Below are positions 25,471 to 33,428 of a DNA stretch of 64,000 bases, in pieces; position 1 is the stretch's first letter, and every line of letters begins with the position of its first letter. Position numbers and translations under genes: made by a program. This DNA comes from Methanomassiliicoccales archaeon PtaU1.Bin124 (GTDB lineage: Archaea > Thermoplasmatota > Thermoplasmata > Methanomassiliicoccales > UBA472). The stretch covers positions 1-64,000 of the forward strand of contig MVRC01000015.1 of NCBI GenBank assembly GCA_002067865.1, in the 5' to 3' direction. Under the pieces are notes generated by a model, which worked only from the letters and a program-made list of their open reading frames with translations, searched no databases and had not been told where the DNA came from.

Positions 25471-27189
25471 TCAAGGCAATTGCTGGATGCGATTGACGTC
25501 CACCGTACCGTTCATCTCACAGCCCCATCTGCAGCGTCCATGGATGACATCTCTGGACGATTTACCTCCCGGCACCATCGGCAGCATGTCCTCCTCCGGG
25601 TCCACGTGGATGTCGATGAGGAACGGCACATCCGAACGGAAGGCCCGTTGGAACGCCTCCTCCAGCTCCGACGCCTTCTCCACCTTCACGCCCTCCGCGC
25701 CGTAGGCATGGGCCATCATGACGAAGTCGGGGTTGCGGGCCAGGTCGGTCCCGGAATAGCGGCGTCCGTATGCCACGTTCTGGAGCTGCCTCACCATGCC
25801 CAGCCAGTTGTTGTTCATGAGGCAGATGACCACCGGCAGGTCCTCGTTCACGGCCGTGGCCAGCTCGCGGGAGTTCATCATCAGCGAGCCGTCCCCGGCG
25901 ATGTCGACCACCTGCTTCTCACGGTGAGCGTACTTCACTCCCAGCGCCGCCGGGAACCCGAAGCCCATCGTGCCCATGCCGCCGGAGGTGATGAAATGCC
26001 CCGGGGTCTTGATGCGCAGGAAGTGCGCGGCCCACATCTGGTTCTGGCCTACCTCGGTGCAGACATATGCGTCATCTGCCAGCACCTTGCTCAGCTCGTA
26101 GATGACCTTCTGCGGCTTGATCGGCTCGCCCGGCAGGTCCATGCTGCAATCACATTGCTGGCGCAGATGTTTCATCCTCCTGCCCCAGGGCGTGTCCTTC
26201 CGAGTGCGGCCCAGCCCTTTGATGATGTTCTGCAGGGCCTTCCTGGCATCCCCTACGATGCGCACCTTGGTCCGCTTGTCCTTGCCTGCTTCCATCGGAT
26301 CAATGTCGATCTGGATGATCTTGATGCTCTCCGGAAGGTCGGACTGGACGGTGGTGGACCGGTCGCTGAACCTGGCGCCTACGACGAGCATGACATCGCA
26401 TTGCTCGAACGCCCTTCGCGCTATCCCTCTGCCATGCATGCCCATCATGCCCAGCGCCAGCGGGTGCTCCTCTGGAATGATTCCTTTCCCCATGAGGGTG
26501 GTCGAGACCGGGGCCATGAGCATCTCCGCCAGGGTGAGCAGCTCATCGGTGCAGCGGGACCATATCGCCCCTCCGCCCGCCAGGATCATCGGCCTTTCTG
26601 CCGAACTGAGGAGGCGTACAGCATCGAGCACGCCGCTCAGGTCCTCCGAGGACCGGTCCAGCAGCCCATGGTACTTAGGCCACGGTTCCGGCACCTCCTG
26701 CTTCAGCACATCCACCGGCAGATCGATGTGCACCGGCCCCATCCTTCCGCTGCTGGCGATGCCGTAGGCATCCTCCATGACGGCGGGCAGCCGATCCGGA
26801 CTGAGCACGCGGAAGCTGTGCTTGGTGATGGGCATCATCAATGAGAAGACGTCCGCCTCCTGGAAGGCGTTGTCACCGAGCCTCTCCGCCGGCACCTGCC
26901 CGGTCATGACGATGAGGGGCGAGGAGTCGGCATAGGCCGTCGCCACACCAGTAACGAGGTTCGTCGCCCCAGGTCCGGAGGTGGACATGCAGACCCCAGG
27001 TTTCCCAGTGGACCTGGCATACCCGTCCGCCATGTGGGCCGCGCATTGCTCGTGGCGGACCAGCACATGGTGTATGGACGACTGCAGCAGGTCGTCGAAT
27101 ATGGGCAGATTATAACTGCCGGGGTATCCGAACATCACCTCGACCCCCTGCTTCTCCAGCAGGGTCAGCACCGCCTTGGATCCTCTCAT
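25471..27189 (-). CDS. ilvB: Acetolactate synthase large subunit, copy 2
   Basis: A 572-residue ThDP enzyme that condenses pyruvate to acetolactate. It has VRHEQCAAHMADGYAR with the catalytic Glu, a central FAD/binding domain with VVGARFSDR, and the ThDP motif GDGSLMMNSRELATAVNEDLP ending in NNNWLGM. It is closely similar to the copy at 27430-29154, but the N-terminal loop is GYPGSYNLP where the other has GYPGGVTLP. The start has the strong site TAAGGAGGT (27197-27203). It is preceded by a leader ORF and a hairpin. No regulatory small subunit gene is adjacent. Confidence 0.93.
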   Translation of the reverse strand: MRGSKAVLTLLEKQGVEVMFGYPGSYNLPIFDDLLQSSIHHVLVRHEQCAAHMADGYARSTGKPGVCMSTSGPGATNLVTGVATAYADSSPLIVMTGQVPAERLGDNAFQEADVFSLMMPITKHSFRVLSPDRLPAVMEDAYGIASSGRMGPVHIDLPVDVLKQEVPEPWPKYHGLLDRSSEDLSGVLDAVRLLSSAERPMILAGGGAIWSRCTDELLTLAEMLMAPVSTTLMGKGIIPEEHPLALGMMGMHGRGIARRAFEQCDVMLVVGARFSDRSTTVQSDLPESIKIIQIDIDPMEAGKDKRTKVRIVGDARKALQNIIKGLGRTRKDTPWGRRMKHLRQQCDCSMDLPGEPIKPQKVIYELSKVLADDAYVCTEVGQNQMWAAHFLRIKTPGHFITSGGMGTMGFGFPAALGVKYAHREKQVVDIAGDGSLMMNSRELATAVNEDLPVVICLMNNNWLGMVRQLQNVAYGRRYSGTDLARNPDFVMMAHAYGAEGVKVEKASELEEAFQRAFRSDVPFLIDIHVDPEEDMLPMVPGGKSSRDVIHGRCRWGCEMNGTVDVNRIQQLP

Positions 27190-27211
27190 CTTCTTACCTC
27201 CTTACAATGGT

Positions 27212-27241
27212 TCGAGGGCGCCCTCCGGGAAGGGGCCTCGA
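27212..27241 (-). promoter_or_regulatory. Leader hairpin upstream of ilvB copy 2
   Basis: On the minus strand TCGAGG and CCTCGA enclose a CCCTTC/GGAGGG inner complement, 30 bases in all. It starts directly after the TGA of the Val/Leu-rich ORF and ends 22 bases before ilvB. There is no T-run after it, so it is not a plain intrinsic terminator. Sequence and length match the hairpin at 29186-29215. Confidence 0.75.
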
Positions 27242-27379
27242 TCAAACGACAACGGATAGGACGACCGGGAGGCTCTCTAGTGCTAGTGATTGGGACCGCA
27301 ACCTCAATAAAAATTTGCATGGTCCAGCACCACAGGTGATACCGTCGTTGCATATCATCGTTACTTTCCGTGGCATCAT
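27242..27379 (-). CDS. Putative Val/Leu-rich leader peptide of ilvB copy 2
   Basis: A 45-codon ORF with a very strong ribosome site, AGGAGGTG, four bases before ATG 27379. The second half is rich in branched-chain residues and ends in ESLPVVLSVVV directly before TGA. The stop abuts the hairpin at 27212-27241, and ilvB begins about 53 bases after the stop. This is the layout of an amino-acid-operon leader peptide. The N-terminal half (VTMICNDGITCGAGPC) has three Cys and no evident role. A TATA-like CGATAAAC at about 27415-27422 could drive it. A second TATA (27306-27316) lies inside the ORF and would make a transcript without an in-frame start. Confidence 0.6.
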   Translation of the reverse strand: MMPRKVTMICNDGITCGAGPCKFLLRLRSQSLALESLPVVLSVVV

Positions 27380-27429
27380 CTGCACCTCCTGTTCGTGGAA
27401 GATGTTGGGAAGATGTTTATCGCCCCGCT

Positions 27430-29154
27430 TCACGCACCAGATATGGTGGGCGTGAAGTCGATGTTCGGAGCGCGCTCGCCGTTCTGGGCCCAGCGGCACC
27501 GCCCGTGGATGACCTCCTTGGACGACTTTCCTCCCGGCTGCATGGGGAGGATGTCCTCCTCCGGGTCCACGTGGATGTCCACCAGGAACGGCACATCCGA
27601 ACGGAAGGCCCGTTGGAACGCCTCGCGCAGCTCGGACGGACGCTCCACCTTGATCGCATCTGCACCGTACGCTTTCGCCAGCATGACGAAGTCCGGGTTC
27701 CTCTGCAGGTTCGTTCCCGAGTAGCGCTTGTCGGAGAACAATTTCTGCCACTGGCGCACCATGCCCAGCCAGCCGTTGTTCATCAGGCAGACCACCACCG
27801 GCAGGTCCTCGTTCACCGCGGTGGCGAACTCCTGCACCACCATCTGCAGCGAGCCGTCCCCGGCGATGTCGACCACCTGCTTGTCGCGGTGGGCGTACTT
27901 CACGCCGATCGAGGCGGGGAAGCCGAATCCCATGGTACCAAGTCCACCGGACGTGATGAAGTGCCGTGGGTTCTTCATGCGCAGGAAGTGCGCGGCCCAC
28001 ATCTGGTTCTGGCCTACCTCGGTGCAGACATATGCGTCATCTGCCAGCACCTTGCTCAGCTCGTAGATGACCTTCTGCGGCTTGATGGGCGTTTCGTTGA
28101 TGTCCATATCGCAGTCGCACATCTTCCTGAGCTGCTTCATGCGCTCGGACCAGGCGGTGTCCTTTTTCGTCTTCCCTAGTCCCCTGATGATCTGCTGCAG
28201 CACCTTCTTCGCATCGCCGATGATGCGAACCTTGGTGCGGGGATTCTTGCCCGCCTCCATCGGGTCGATGTCGATGTGGATGATCTTGACCGATTCGGGC
28301 AGCTCCGAGTCCAGGCCGGAGGAGCGGTCGCTGAAGCGGGCGCCTATCGCCACCATCACGTCGCATTCCAGGAACGCCTTGCGGGCGATCTCCCTGCCAT
28401 GCATGCCCACCATGCCGAGCGCCAACGGGTGTTCCTCGGGTATGATGCCCTTGCCCATCATGGACGTGGCCACCGGGGCTAAGAGCATCTCTGACAGCTT
28501 GCGCACCTCGTTGGAGGCATTGGACCACATCGCCCCACCGCCCACGAGGAGCATGGGCCTCTCCGCCTCGCTGAGCAGCTTTACCGCCTCCAGCACACCA
28601 TGCAGGTCCTCATATGGCGCTGGCACCGGGAACTCCTCGTCCAGCAGCGCATCCGGCAGTTCGGTCTTCAGCACGTCCACCGGGAGGTCGATGTGCACCG
28701 GCCCCATGCGGCCGTTGATCGCGATGTTCCAGCCCTTCTTGAACGCTTCGGGCAGCATCTTCGGGTCCAGCACACGGAAGTTGTGCTTGGTGATGGGCAT
28801 CATCAATGAGAAGATGTCCGCCTCCTGGAAGGCGTTGTTGCCCAGCATGCTGGTGGACACCTGCCCGGTCAGCACCATTAGCGGGGACGAATCGGCGTAG
28901 GCCGTGGCCACTCCCGTCACCAGGTTCGTGGCACCTGGGCCGGATGTGGCCAGACACACTCCCGGCCTTCCGGTGGCGCGTGCGAATCCATCGGCCATGT
29001 GAGCGGCGCACTGCTCATGGCGGACCAGGACGTGGTGTATGGATGACTGCAACAGGTCGTCGTATATCGGGAGGGTGACCCCTCCTGGATATCCGAACAT
29101 GACATCCACGCCTTGTTTTTCCAACAGAGTCAGAACCGCTTTGGAACCTTTCAT
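27430..29154 (-). CDS. ilvB: Acetolactate synthase large subunit, copy 1
   Basis: A 574-residue acetolactate synthase, the first enzyme of branched-chain amino acid synthesis. It has GYPGGVTLPIYDDLL, VRHEQCAAHMADGFAR with the catalytic Glu, IGARFSDR and the ThDP motif GDGSLQMVVQEFATAVNEDLP followed by NNGWLGM. It is a tandem paralogue of the gene at 25471-27189, with long stretches identical. The start has AAGGGGAT 6 bases upstream. A leader ORF and hairpin lie in its 5' region. The ilvN/ilvH regulatory subunit is not in the window. Confidence 0.93.
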   Translation of the reverse strand: MKGSKAVLTLLEKQGVDVMFGYPGGVTLPIYDDLLQSSIHHVLVRHEQCAAHMADGFARATGRPGVCLATSGPGATNLVTGVATAYADSSPLMVLTGQVSTSMLGNNAFQEADIFSLMMPITKHNFRVLDPKMLPEAFKKGWNIAINGRMGPVHIDLPVDVLKTELPDALLDEEFPVPAPYEDLHGVLEAVKLLSEAERPMLLVGGGAMWSNASNEVRKLSEMLLAPVATSMMGKGIIPEEHPLALGMVGMHGREIARKAFLECDVMVAIGARFSDRSSGLDSELPESVKIIHIDIDPMEAGKNPRTKVRIIGDAKKVLQQIIRGLGKTKKDTAWSERMKQLRKMCDCDMDINETPIKPQKVIYELSKVLADDAYVCTEVGQNQMWAAHFLRMKNPRHFITSGGLGTMGFGFPASIGVKYAHRDKQVVDIAGDGSLQMVVQEFATAVNEDLPVVVCLMNNGWLGMVRQWQKLFSDKRYSGTNLQRNPDFVMLAKAYGADAIKVERPSELREAFQRAFRSDVPFLVDIHVDPEEDILPMQPGGKSSKEVIHGRCRWAQNGERAPNIDFTPTISGA

Positions 29155-29185
29155 TCTCTAATCCCCTTGATTTTCACACATTGCT

Positions 29186-29215
29186 TGAGGCCGCCCTCCC
29201 AAAGAAGGTGCCTCA
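29186..29215 (-). promoter_or_regulatory. Leader hairpin upstream of ilvB copy 1
   Basis: TGAGGC and GCCTCA on the minus strand enclose an inner CCTTC/GGGAGG complement, 30 bases in total. It begins 2 bases after the TGA of the leader ORF and ends 31 bases before ilvB. Its sequence is clearly related to the hairpin before copy 2 (shared GAGGC, CCTTC, GGAGGGCG and CCTC blocks). Confidence 0.75.
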
Positions 29216-29217
29216 TG

Positions 29218-29283
29218 TCAAATAACGACAACCACGCCCAAACCCAGAAGAACAACCGGGACGCTCGTGCGTACGTTTGACAC
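29218..29283 (-). CDS. Putative Val-rich leader peptide of ilvB copy 1
   Basis: A 21-codon ORF starting at GTG 29283 and ending in VPVVLLGLGVVVVI before TGA: 12 of its 20 residues after the start are Val, Leu or Ile. Many Val codons are GTT or GTA, which are uncommon in this GC-rich region. The TATA box at 29308-29315 puts the transcript start at about 29283-29284, so the ORF would be translated from a leaderless end. A TTG at 29292 could add three residues. The stop is next to the hairpin at 29186-29215. Confidence 0.6.
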   Translation of the reverse strand: MSNVRTSVPVVLLGLGVVVVI

Positions 29284-29307
29284 GGTTTTCAAGGATGCCT
29301 GCCATCG

Positions 29308-29320
29308 TATATAAAAATTT
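29308..29320 (-). promoter_or_regulatory. TATA promoter of the ilvB copy 1 leader
   Basis: AAATTTTTATATA on the minus strand. Its downstream edge is 24 bases from GTG 29283. The copy 2 leader has a similar AAATTTTTATT at 27306-27316. The rest of the 300-base region between ilvB and the hemerythrin gene (29321-29458) is AT-rich with no further gene seen. Confidence 0.6.
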
Positions 29321-29458
29321 AGTCAATGAATTTCGAAAGTCGCACGATACTACTGGCTTTTACCGATGAGAGCATTTTTCACTGAACCATCATTGATTTT
29401 CCATTTTTTGATAGCCGTCCCGCCATGGTTATATGCGCATAGGCCCAAGGACGCCTCT

Positions 29459-29908
29459 ATGCCGTTCGTGGAATGGAGCGACAAGCTTAGCGTGGGACTG
29501 CCGGAGATCGATGACCAGCACAAGGAGCTGATCAATATCCTGAACCGTCTGCATTCGGCCATGGTAGAGGGCAAGGGGAAGGTCGTCCTGAAGGACACCT
29601 TGGCCGATCTGGCAGATTACACAGTGACGCACTTCTACACCGAGGAGCGTTACATGACCAGGTATCGCTATCCACAGATGGGGCAGCACCGCCTGGAGCA
29701 CGAGGCATTCGTGGCTAAGGTCAAGAAGTTCCAGGAGGACTTCGATGCTGGTAACGCCACCATCACCATCGAACTGCTCCGCTTCATCAAGGAATGGCTG
29801 GTGAACCACATCAGCGGCACCGACATGGCGATGGGGCATGCCATCTCCCCCATGGCCGCCAAGGCGTTCTCCACCGCGCCAAGGGGCGACAGCGCGCATT
29901 CCCCGTGA
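29459..29908 (+). CDS. Bacteriohemerythrin
   Basis: A 149-residue hemerythrin with a di-iron four-helix bundle. The ligands are visible: IDDQHKELINILN, THFYTEERYM, HRLEHEAF and HISGTDMAMG. It begins with the usual PFVEWSDKLSVGLPEID. It binds O2 in the cytoplasm for sensing, storage or delivery. ATG 29459 is about 30 bases after GGTTATATG and has no ribosome site, so the mRNA is probably leaderless. Confidence 0.9.
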   Translation: MPFVEWSDKLSVGLPEIDDQHKELINILNRLHSAMVEGKGKVVLKDTLADLADYTVTHFYTEERYMTRYRYPQMGQHRLEHEAFVAKVKKFQEDFDAGNATITIELLRFIKEWLVNHISGTDMAMGHAISPMAAKAFSTAPRGDSAHSP

Positions 29909-29983
29909 AGCTGGCATTAAAAACGTTCTTCATCCGGGCCGACTGATAAACGTTAAATCCGCGCTCGCGATTTCCGGCATCCG

Positions 29984-30985
29984 ATGGAGAACTCATCGAT
30001 GCAGTTCGGTCAGGTGACCACCTTCGGGGAGAAGGTGCGTAACGTCTTCCGCATCAGCTACACCCTTCCCTTCGTTTTTGCGGCGCTGACGGGCGTGGCG
30101 TTCGCCTGGACCATCAAGTCGGAATACCTTATCGGCATCCTGATCCTGCTGGACGTGTTCCTCCTGGCATTGTTCGTCAACATCTCCAATGACTATTTCG
30201 ACCACCGTTCCGGGGCCGACAAGAACCGTTGGAAGTACCACGACAAGAAGGTCAAGGAGGACCTCAAGGAGACGTTCAATGAGAAGTTCTTCTGGGAAGG
30301 GAACGCGTTCGACCGGGGCATCGTCACCGACCGCACTGGCCAGATCATCATCGTTGCACTAGCCGTATGTGCTGCCGCCCTTGCCATCCCCATTCTCCTC
30401 TACGGCGGATGGATGGTCGTGGCCATGGGCGCGGTCGCATTCTTCCTGTCGTACTTCTACACCGCCCCGCCATTGAACCTCGGCGCCCGTGGTCTGGGCG
30501 AGGTGGACGTCTTCCTTTCCTTCACCTTGATATCGATGTTCTCCTACCTCGTCCTCGTGCCGGAGTTCAGCTGGGAGATGATGTTCATCGCCCTGACCGT
30601 CGGTCTGGTGGTCATGCTGATGCGCGTGGTCGACCAGATGTTCGGTTACGAGGCCCATCTGGAGGCCAAGGAGAAGGACTTCTCCGTCCGCTTCGGCCGG
30701 GAGGGGGCGGCCAAGATAACTCTGTCGCTCCTGTGCGTGATCTACGCCATCGACCTCATGCTCGTCCTGTTCTTCAACGTCCTATTCGTGCTGGCGTTCC
30801 TGACCATCCCGCTGTTCATGCAGATGCGCGGCATCTTCGCGAACAAGGACGACGAATATCGCTGGATCAAGCCGGTGGTGTTCATGCTGAAGACCGCCAT
30901 GGGGCAGGAGCTTCTGCTCGTCATCGCCATGGCATTGTCGGTCCTGCTCAGCTTCCATGAGGGATTGGTCGGACTGATCCTCTGA
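29984..30985 (+). CDS. UbiA-family prenyltransferase
   Basis: A 333-residue integral membrane prenyltransferase with about eight or nine helices. The first Asp-rich motif is NISNDYFDHRSGAD and the second lies in MRVVDQMFGYEAHLEAKEKD. Between them is YFYTAPPLNLGARGLGE, typical of MenA-like members. It attaches a polyprenyl chain to an aromatic or similar acceptor. About 35 polar residues (KYHDKKVKEDLKETFNEKFF) follow motif 1, an insertion larger than usual. The stop codon touches the end of the convergent radical SAM gene. Confidence 0.85.
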   Translation: MENSSMQFGQVTTFGEKVRNVFRISYTLPFVFAALTGVAFAWTIKSEYLIGILILLDVFLLALFVNISNDYFDHRSGADKNRWKYHDKKVKEDLKETFNEKFFWEGNAFDRGIVTDRTGQIIIVALAVCAAALAIPILLYGGWMVVAMGAVAFFLSYFYTAPPLNLGARGLGEVDVFLSFTLISMFSYLVLVPEFSWEMMFIALTVGLVVMLMRVVDQMFGYEAHLEAKEKDFSVRFGREGAAKITLSLLCVIYAIDLMLVLFFNVLFVLAFLTIPLFMQMRGIFANKDDEYRWIKPVVFMLKTAMGQELLLVIAMALSVLLSFHEGLVGLIL

Positions 30986-31912
30986 TCACTTGCTGTAGGC
31001 GAACCGCTTAGACATCTCCCTGATGGCGGTCGGGTTGCCCCGAACTATGAGAGAATATTCCCTGACCGCAGTGAAGCCGCACTCCTTGCACGATTCCGTC
31101 CCGCGCATGGGGCAGCCATAATGATGCGAGCAGTCCGGCAGGACGAAAGCGGAGGCCCAATATGGGCATAGCTCGGTGTAATCCTCGATGAGCATCTCCT
31201 TCAGCGCCTTGGTGCCGTTGAGGATGGGATAGCCTTCCTTCTTCAGCATCAACGCCTCGTCGACCAACGCCTTCTTCTCATCCAAGCTGAGCGCCTGGTC
31301 GTGCGGCGGGGGCGTGATGAAGTTGAGCATGATGCCGCGGATGTGCTTGTTGGCCGCGGCCGCCTCGACCGTCCGACGAAGAGCGTCCTTATTGTCCTTC
31401 ATGAGCACCATGTTGGCGAAGATGTTGGGATGGGACAGCTTATCCAGATTGGCCATGAGCTTGTCGTACGTCCCGGCGCCGCGGATGGAGTCATGTACGT
31501 CCCTCGGCCCGTCCAGCGAGATGGAGATGACGTCGCTGTCCTCGTATATGACGTTGGTGCCGTTGGTGGTATAGCCGACCACGAAGTAACCTATGTCCCT
31601 ACCGGCCTTGATCAGGTCGCGCAGATCCTTGTCGCCATCCTTCCAGAGCGTCGGCTCGCCGCCCTCGAAGAACAGCACCCTGGCCCCCTCATCGAACCCC
31701 CACTGCATCTCTTCCTTGGCGATGTCGTAGCTGAGCTGGTGGGGCTCCGGCAGCAGGTCCGCGTTCCCCTGCACGCTGCAGTGCTTGCACTTCAGGTTGC
31801 ATTGGAAGTTGATCATCATGGTGTTGACCAGCGCGTTCTTCCTGCCGAAGACGCTGCCCAGCCACCATCTGGCATAATAAGTGAACTGACCTGCCGAAAC
31901 GAGTTTGGCCAT
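30986..31912 (-). CDS. Radical SAM protein with SPASM-like C-terminal Cys
   Basis: A 308-residue radical SAM enzyme. CNLKCKHC at about residues 38-45 binds the [4Fe-4S] cluster, FFEGGEPTLW is the glycine-rich SAM motif, and a C-terminal Cys set (LCPYWA, PDCSHHYGCPMRGTESCKECG) probably binds an auxiliary cluster. The substrate is unknown. ATG 31912 is about 22 bases from ATATTAATAT, so this is probably a leaderless transcript. It is convergent with the UbiA gene, so a common pathway is only a possibility. Confidence 0.82.
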   Translation of the reverse strand: MAKLVSAGQFTYYARWWLGSVFGRKNALVNTMMINFQCNLKCKHCSVQGNADLLPEPHQLSYDIAKEEMQWGFDEGARVLFFEGGEPTLWKDGDKDLRDLIKAGRDIGYFVVGYTTNGTNVIYEDSDVISISLDGPRDVHDSIRGAGTYDKLMANLDKLSHPNIFANMVLMKDNKDALRRTVEAAAANKHIRGIMLNFITPPPHDQALSLDEKKALVDEALMLKKEGYPILNGTKALKEMLIEDYTELCPYWASAFVLPDCSHHYGCPMRGTESCKECGFTAVREYSLIVRGNPTAIREMSKRFAYSK

Positions 31913-32023
31913 CGCATTCGGGATGTTCGTTGCGATATTAATATTTGAGAGAACGGTCCCTGACACGGGGCAGAAGCATCTTCCTGATAACCCCCTGAAC
32001 CGATCACCCATGTGGCGAGCGAA

Positions 32024-32629
32024 ATGGACAAGGTCGACCTGAAAAAGGAATTCAAGCACCTTTACGGGGCCAAGGCCAGGCCGGAGATCGTGGACGTGCC
32101 GGAGCTCAACTTCCTCATGGTGGACGGAAAGGGGGCGCCCGAAGGCACGGAGTTCCAGCAGGCCATGCAGTTGTTGTATGGGGCTGCGTACACCATCAAG
32201 TTCGACCTGAAGAAGGCGAAGGTCGGTCCGGAGTATTCCGTCATGGCATTGGAAGGCCTGTGGTGGGCGTCAAAGGGCGAGGTATATGAGATCGGCGAGC
32301 GGCAGGATTGGGTCTGGACGGTGATGATCCTGCAGCCTGGGCATATCAAGTTGGAGCATCTGGAGGCGGCCAAGCTCAAGATAATGAAGAAGGACCCATC
32401 GTTGGACGTGTCAAAGCTCCGATTGGACACTTTCCAAGAAGGGAGGTGCGTCCAAATGCTTCACGTAGGTCCGTATTCCACCGAGCCTGCAACGGTCAAG
32501 GTGATGCACGTGTTCATGGAACGGAACGGGTTGAAGCAGCGGGGCAAACACCACGAGATATATCTCAGCGATCCAAAGAGAACGGTTTTATCAAAACTGA
32601 AAACGATTTTAAGGCATCCAGTAGAATGA
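32024..32629 (+). CDS. GyrI-like small-molecule-binding protein
   Basis: A 201-residue protein of the GyrI-like/SAV2460 group. It begins MDKVDLKKEFKHLYGAK and has FLMVDGKGAPEGTEFQQAMQLLYGAAYTIK, GLWWAS, WTVMILQP and MLHVGPYSTEP, all family landmarks. Related domains bind drugs or cyanine dyes. ATG 32024 fits the family start; GTG 32012 would add four residues. Confidence 0.85.
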   Translation: MDKVDLKKEFKHLYGAKARPEIVDVPELNFLMVDGKGAPEGTEFQQAMQLLYGAAYTIKFDLKKAKVGPEYSVMALEGLWWASKGEVYEIGERQDWVWTVMILQPGHIKLEHLEAAKLKIMKKDPSLDVSKLRLDTFQEGRCVQMLHVGPYSTEPATVKVMHVFMERNGLKQRGKHHEIYLSDPKRTVLSKLKTILRHPVE

Positions 32630-32700
32630 CGATTGTTAAAAATTATCTAAACTAATAAATATGCGCTCTAACTCTAATGATAGCTAAGGGAGGATAAACA

Positions 32701-32958
32701 ATGGCAAGTTTGAAAGTGCAAGTGATTGAGATGACTGCTGCCTTGATGACAGCAGCGTTCGGTCTGTTGGCTGCCTTGGCATGGAACGGAGCTATCTCGT
32801 GGGCCGTTAAACAGTTCCTAGGCCAGGAAGAGGGATTGGGTCTGTTCGTATACGCCATCCTGGTAACCATCTTGGCTGTCGTCATGACCTTGCTCATCGC
32901 TCGCATGGCCGCAAAGGCAAAGGCTGCCGATGCTAAGCTCACCGAGAAGATGAAGTAA
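32701..32958 (+). CDS. DUF5654 small membrane protein
   Basis: An 85-residue protein with two membrane helices (about 12-30 and 47-66) and a charged C-terminal tail, matching archaeal DUF5654. Its function is unknown. The site GGAGGATAAACA precedes the ATG, and AATAAATATG at about 32654-32663 is a likely TATA box. A short gap separates it from another small membrane gene. Confidence 0.75.
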   Translation: MASLKVQVIEMTAALMTAAFGLLAALAWNGAISWAVKQFLGQEEGLGLFVYAILVTILAVVMTLLIARMAAKAKAADAKLTEKMK

Positions 32959-33031
32959 AGCATATGGAAAAGCGGGTCAAACCCGCATAACCCTTTTATT
33001 TCTCTTATTTTTACCCTGAACCGGGAAACGA

Positions 33032-33358
33032 ATGCCGATCCTCGCATATTTTCTGCTGTTCATCGCACTGGGCGTCATAGCTTACGGAATGACGATCAAG
33101 GCCGGGGGCATCACCAAGGTGCCTTTCTACAAGCCGGACCCGAACGTCGACATCAAAGAGGAGCAACTGGTCAAGTTCGCCAGCAAGAACATCATCCTCA
33201 TCGGCGTGGTCGATCTGATCGTCGCCATCGCCATGATGCTGACGCTGGACAACTTCATGTTCGACGTCATCATCTTCGCCGCCACCCTCATGTTCACTGG
33301 ATTCATCTTCCTGTCCATCCGCTTCGCCGCGAAGGTGCTGGTGGTCCCGAAGAATTGA
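33032..33358 (+). CDS. Small membrane protein of unknown function
   Basis: A 108-residue protein with an N-terminal helix (ILAYFLLFIALGVIAYGM) and two further helices (about 54-70 and 74-93), separated by a polar loop (KPDPNVDIKEEQLVKFASK). I do not recognise a family. It is preceded by its own AT-rich promoter-like region (CTTTTATTTCTCTTATTTTT). Confidence 0.6.
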   Translation: MPILAYFLLFIALGVIAYGMTIKAGGITKVPFYKPDPNVDIKEEQLVKFASKNIILIGVVDLIVAIAMMLTLDNFMFDVIIFAATLMFTGFIFLSIRFAAKVLVVPKN

Positions 33359-33428
33359 ACGACAGGTTAAGCTGGCAGACCGTAAGCAAAATATGGTTTG
33401 AAACGATAACCCGGAACGAGGGAAGACT

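Noticed and set aside
27186-27244. Leader hairpins as intrinsic terminators
   Set aside because: Neither hairpin is followed by a T-run on the coding strand, and the ilvB genes follow within 22-31 bases with good ribosome sites.
29230-29305. ATG at 29305 opening a frame (MAGILENRVKRT...) over the ilvB leader
   Set aside because: It lies upstream of the transcript start predicted from the TATA box and is not rich in branched-chain residues; the GTG frame fits much better.
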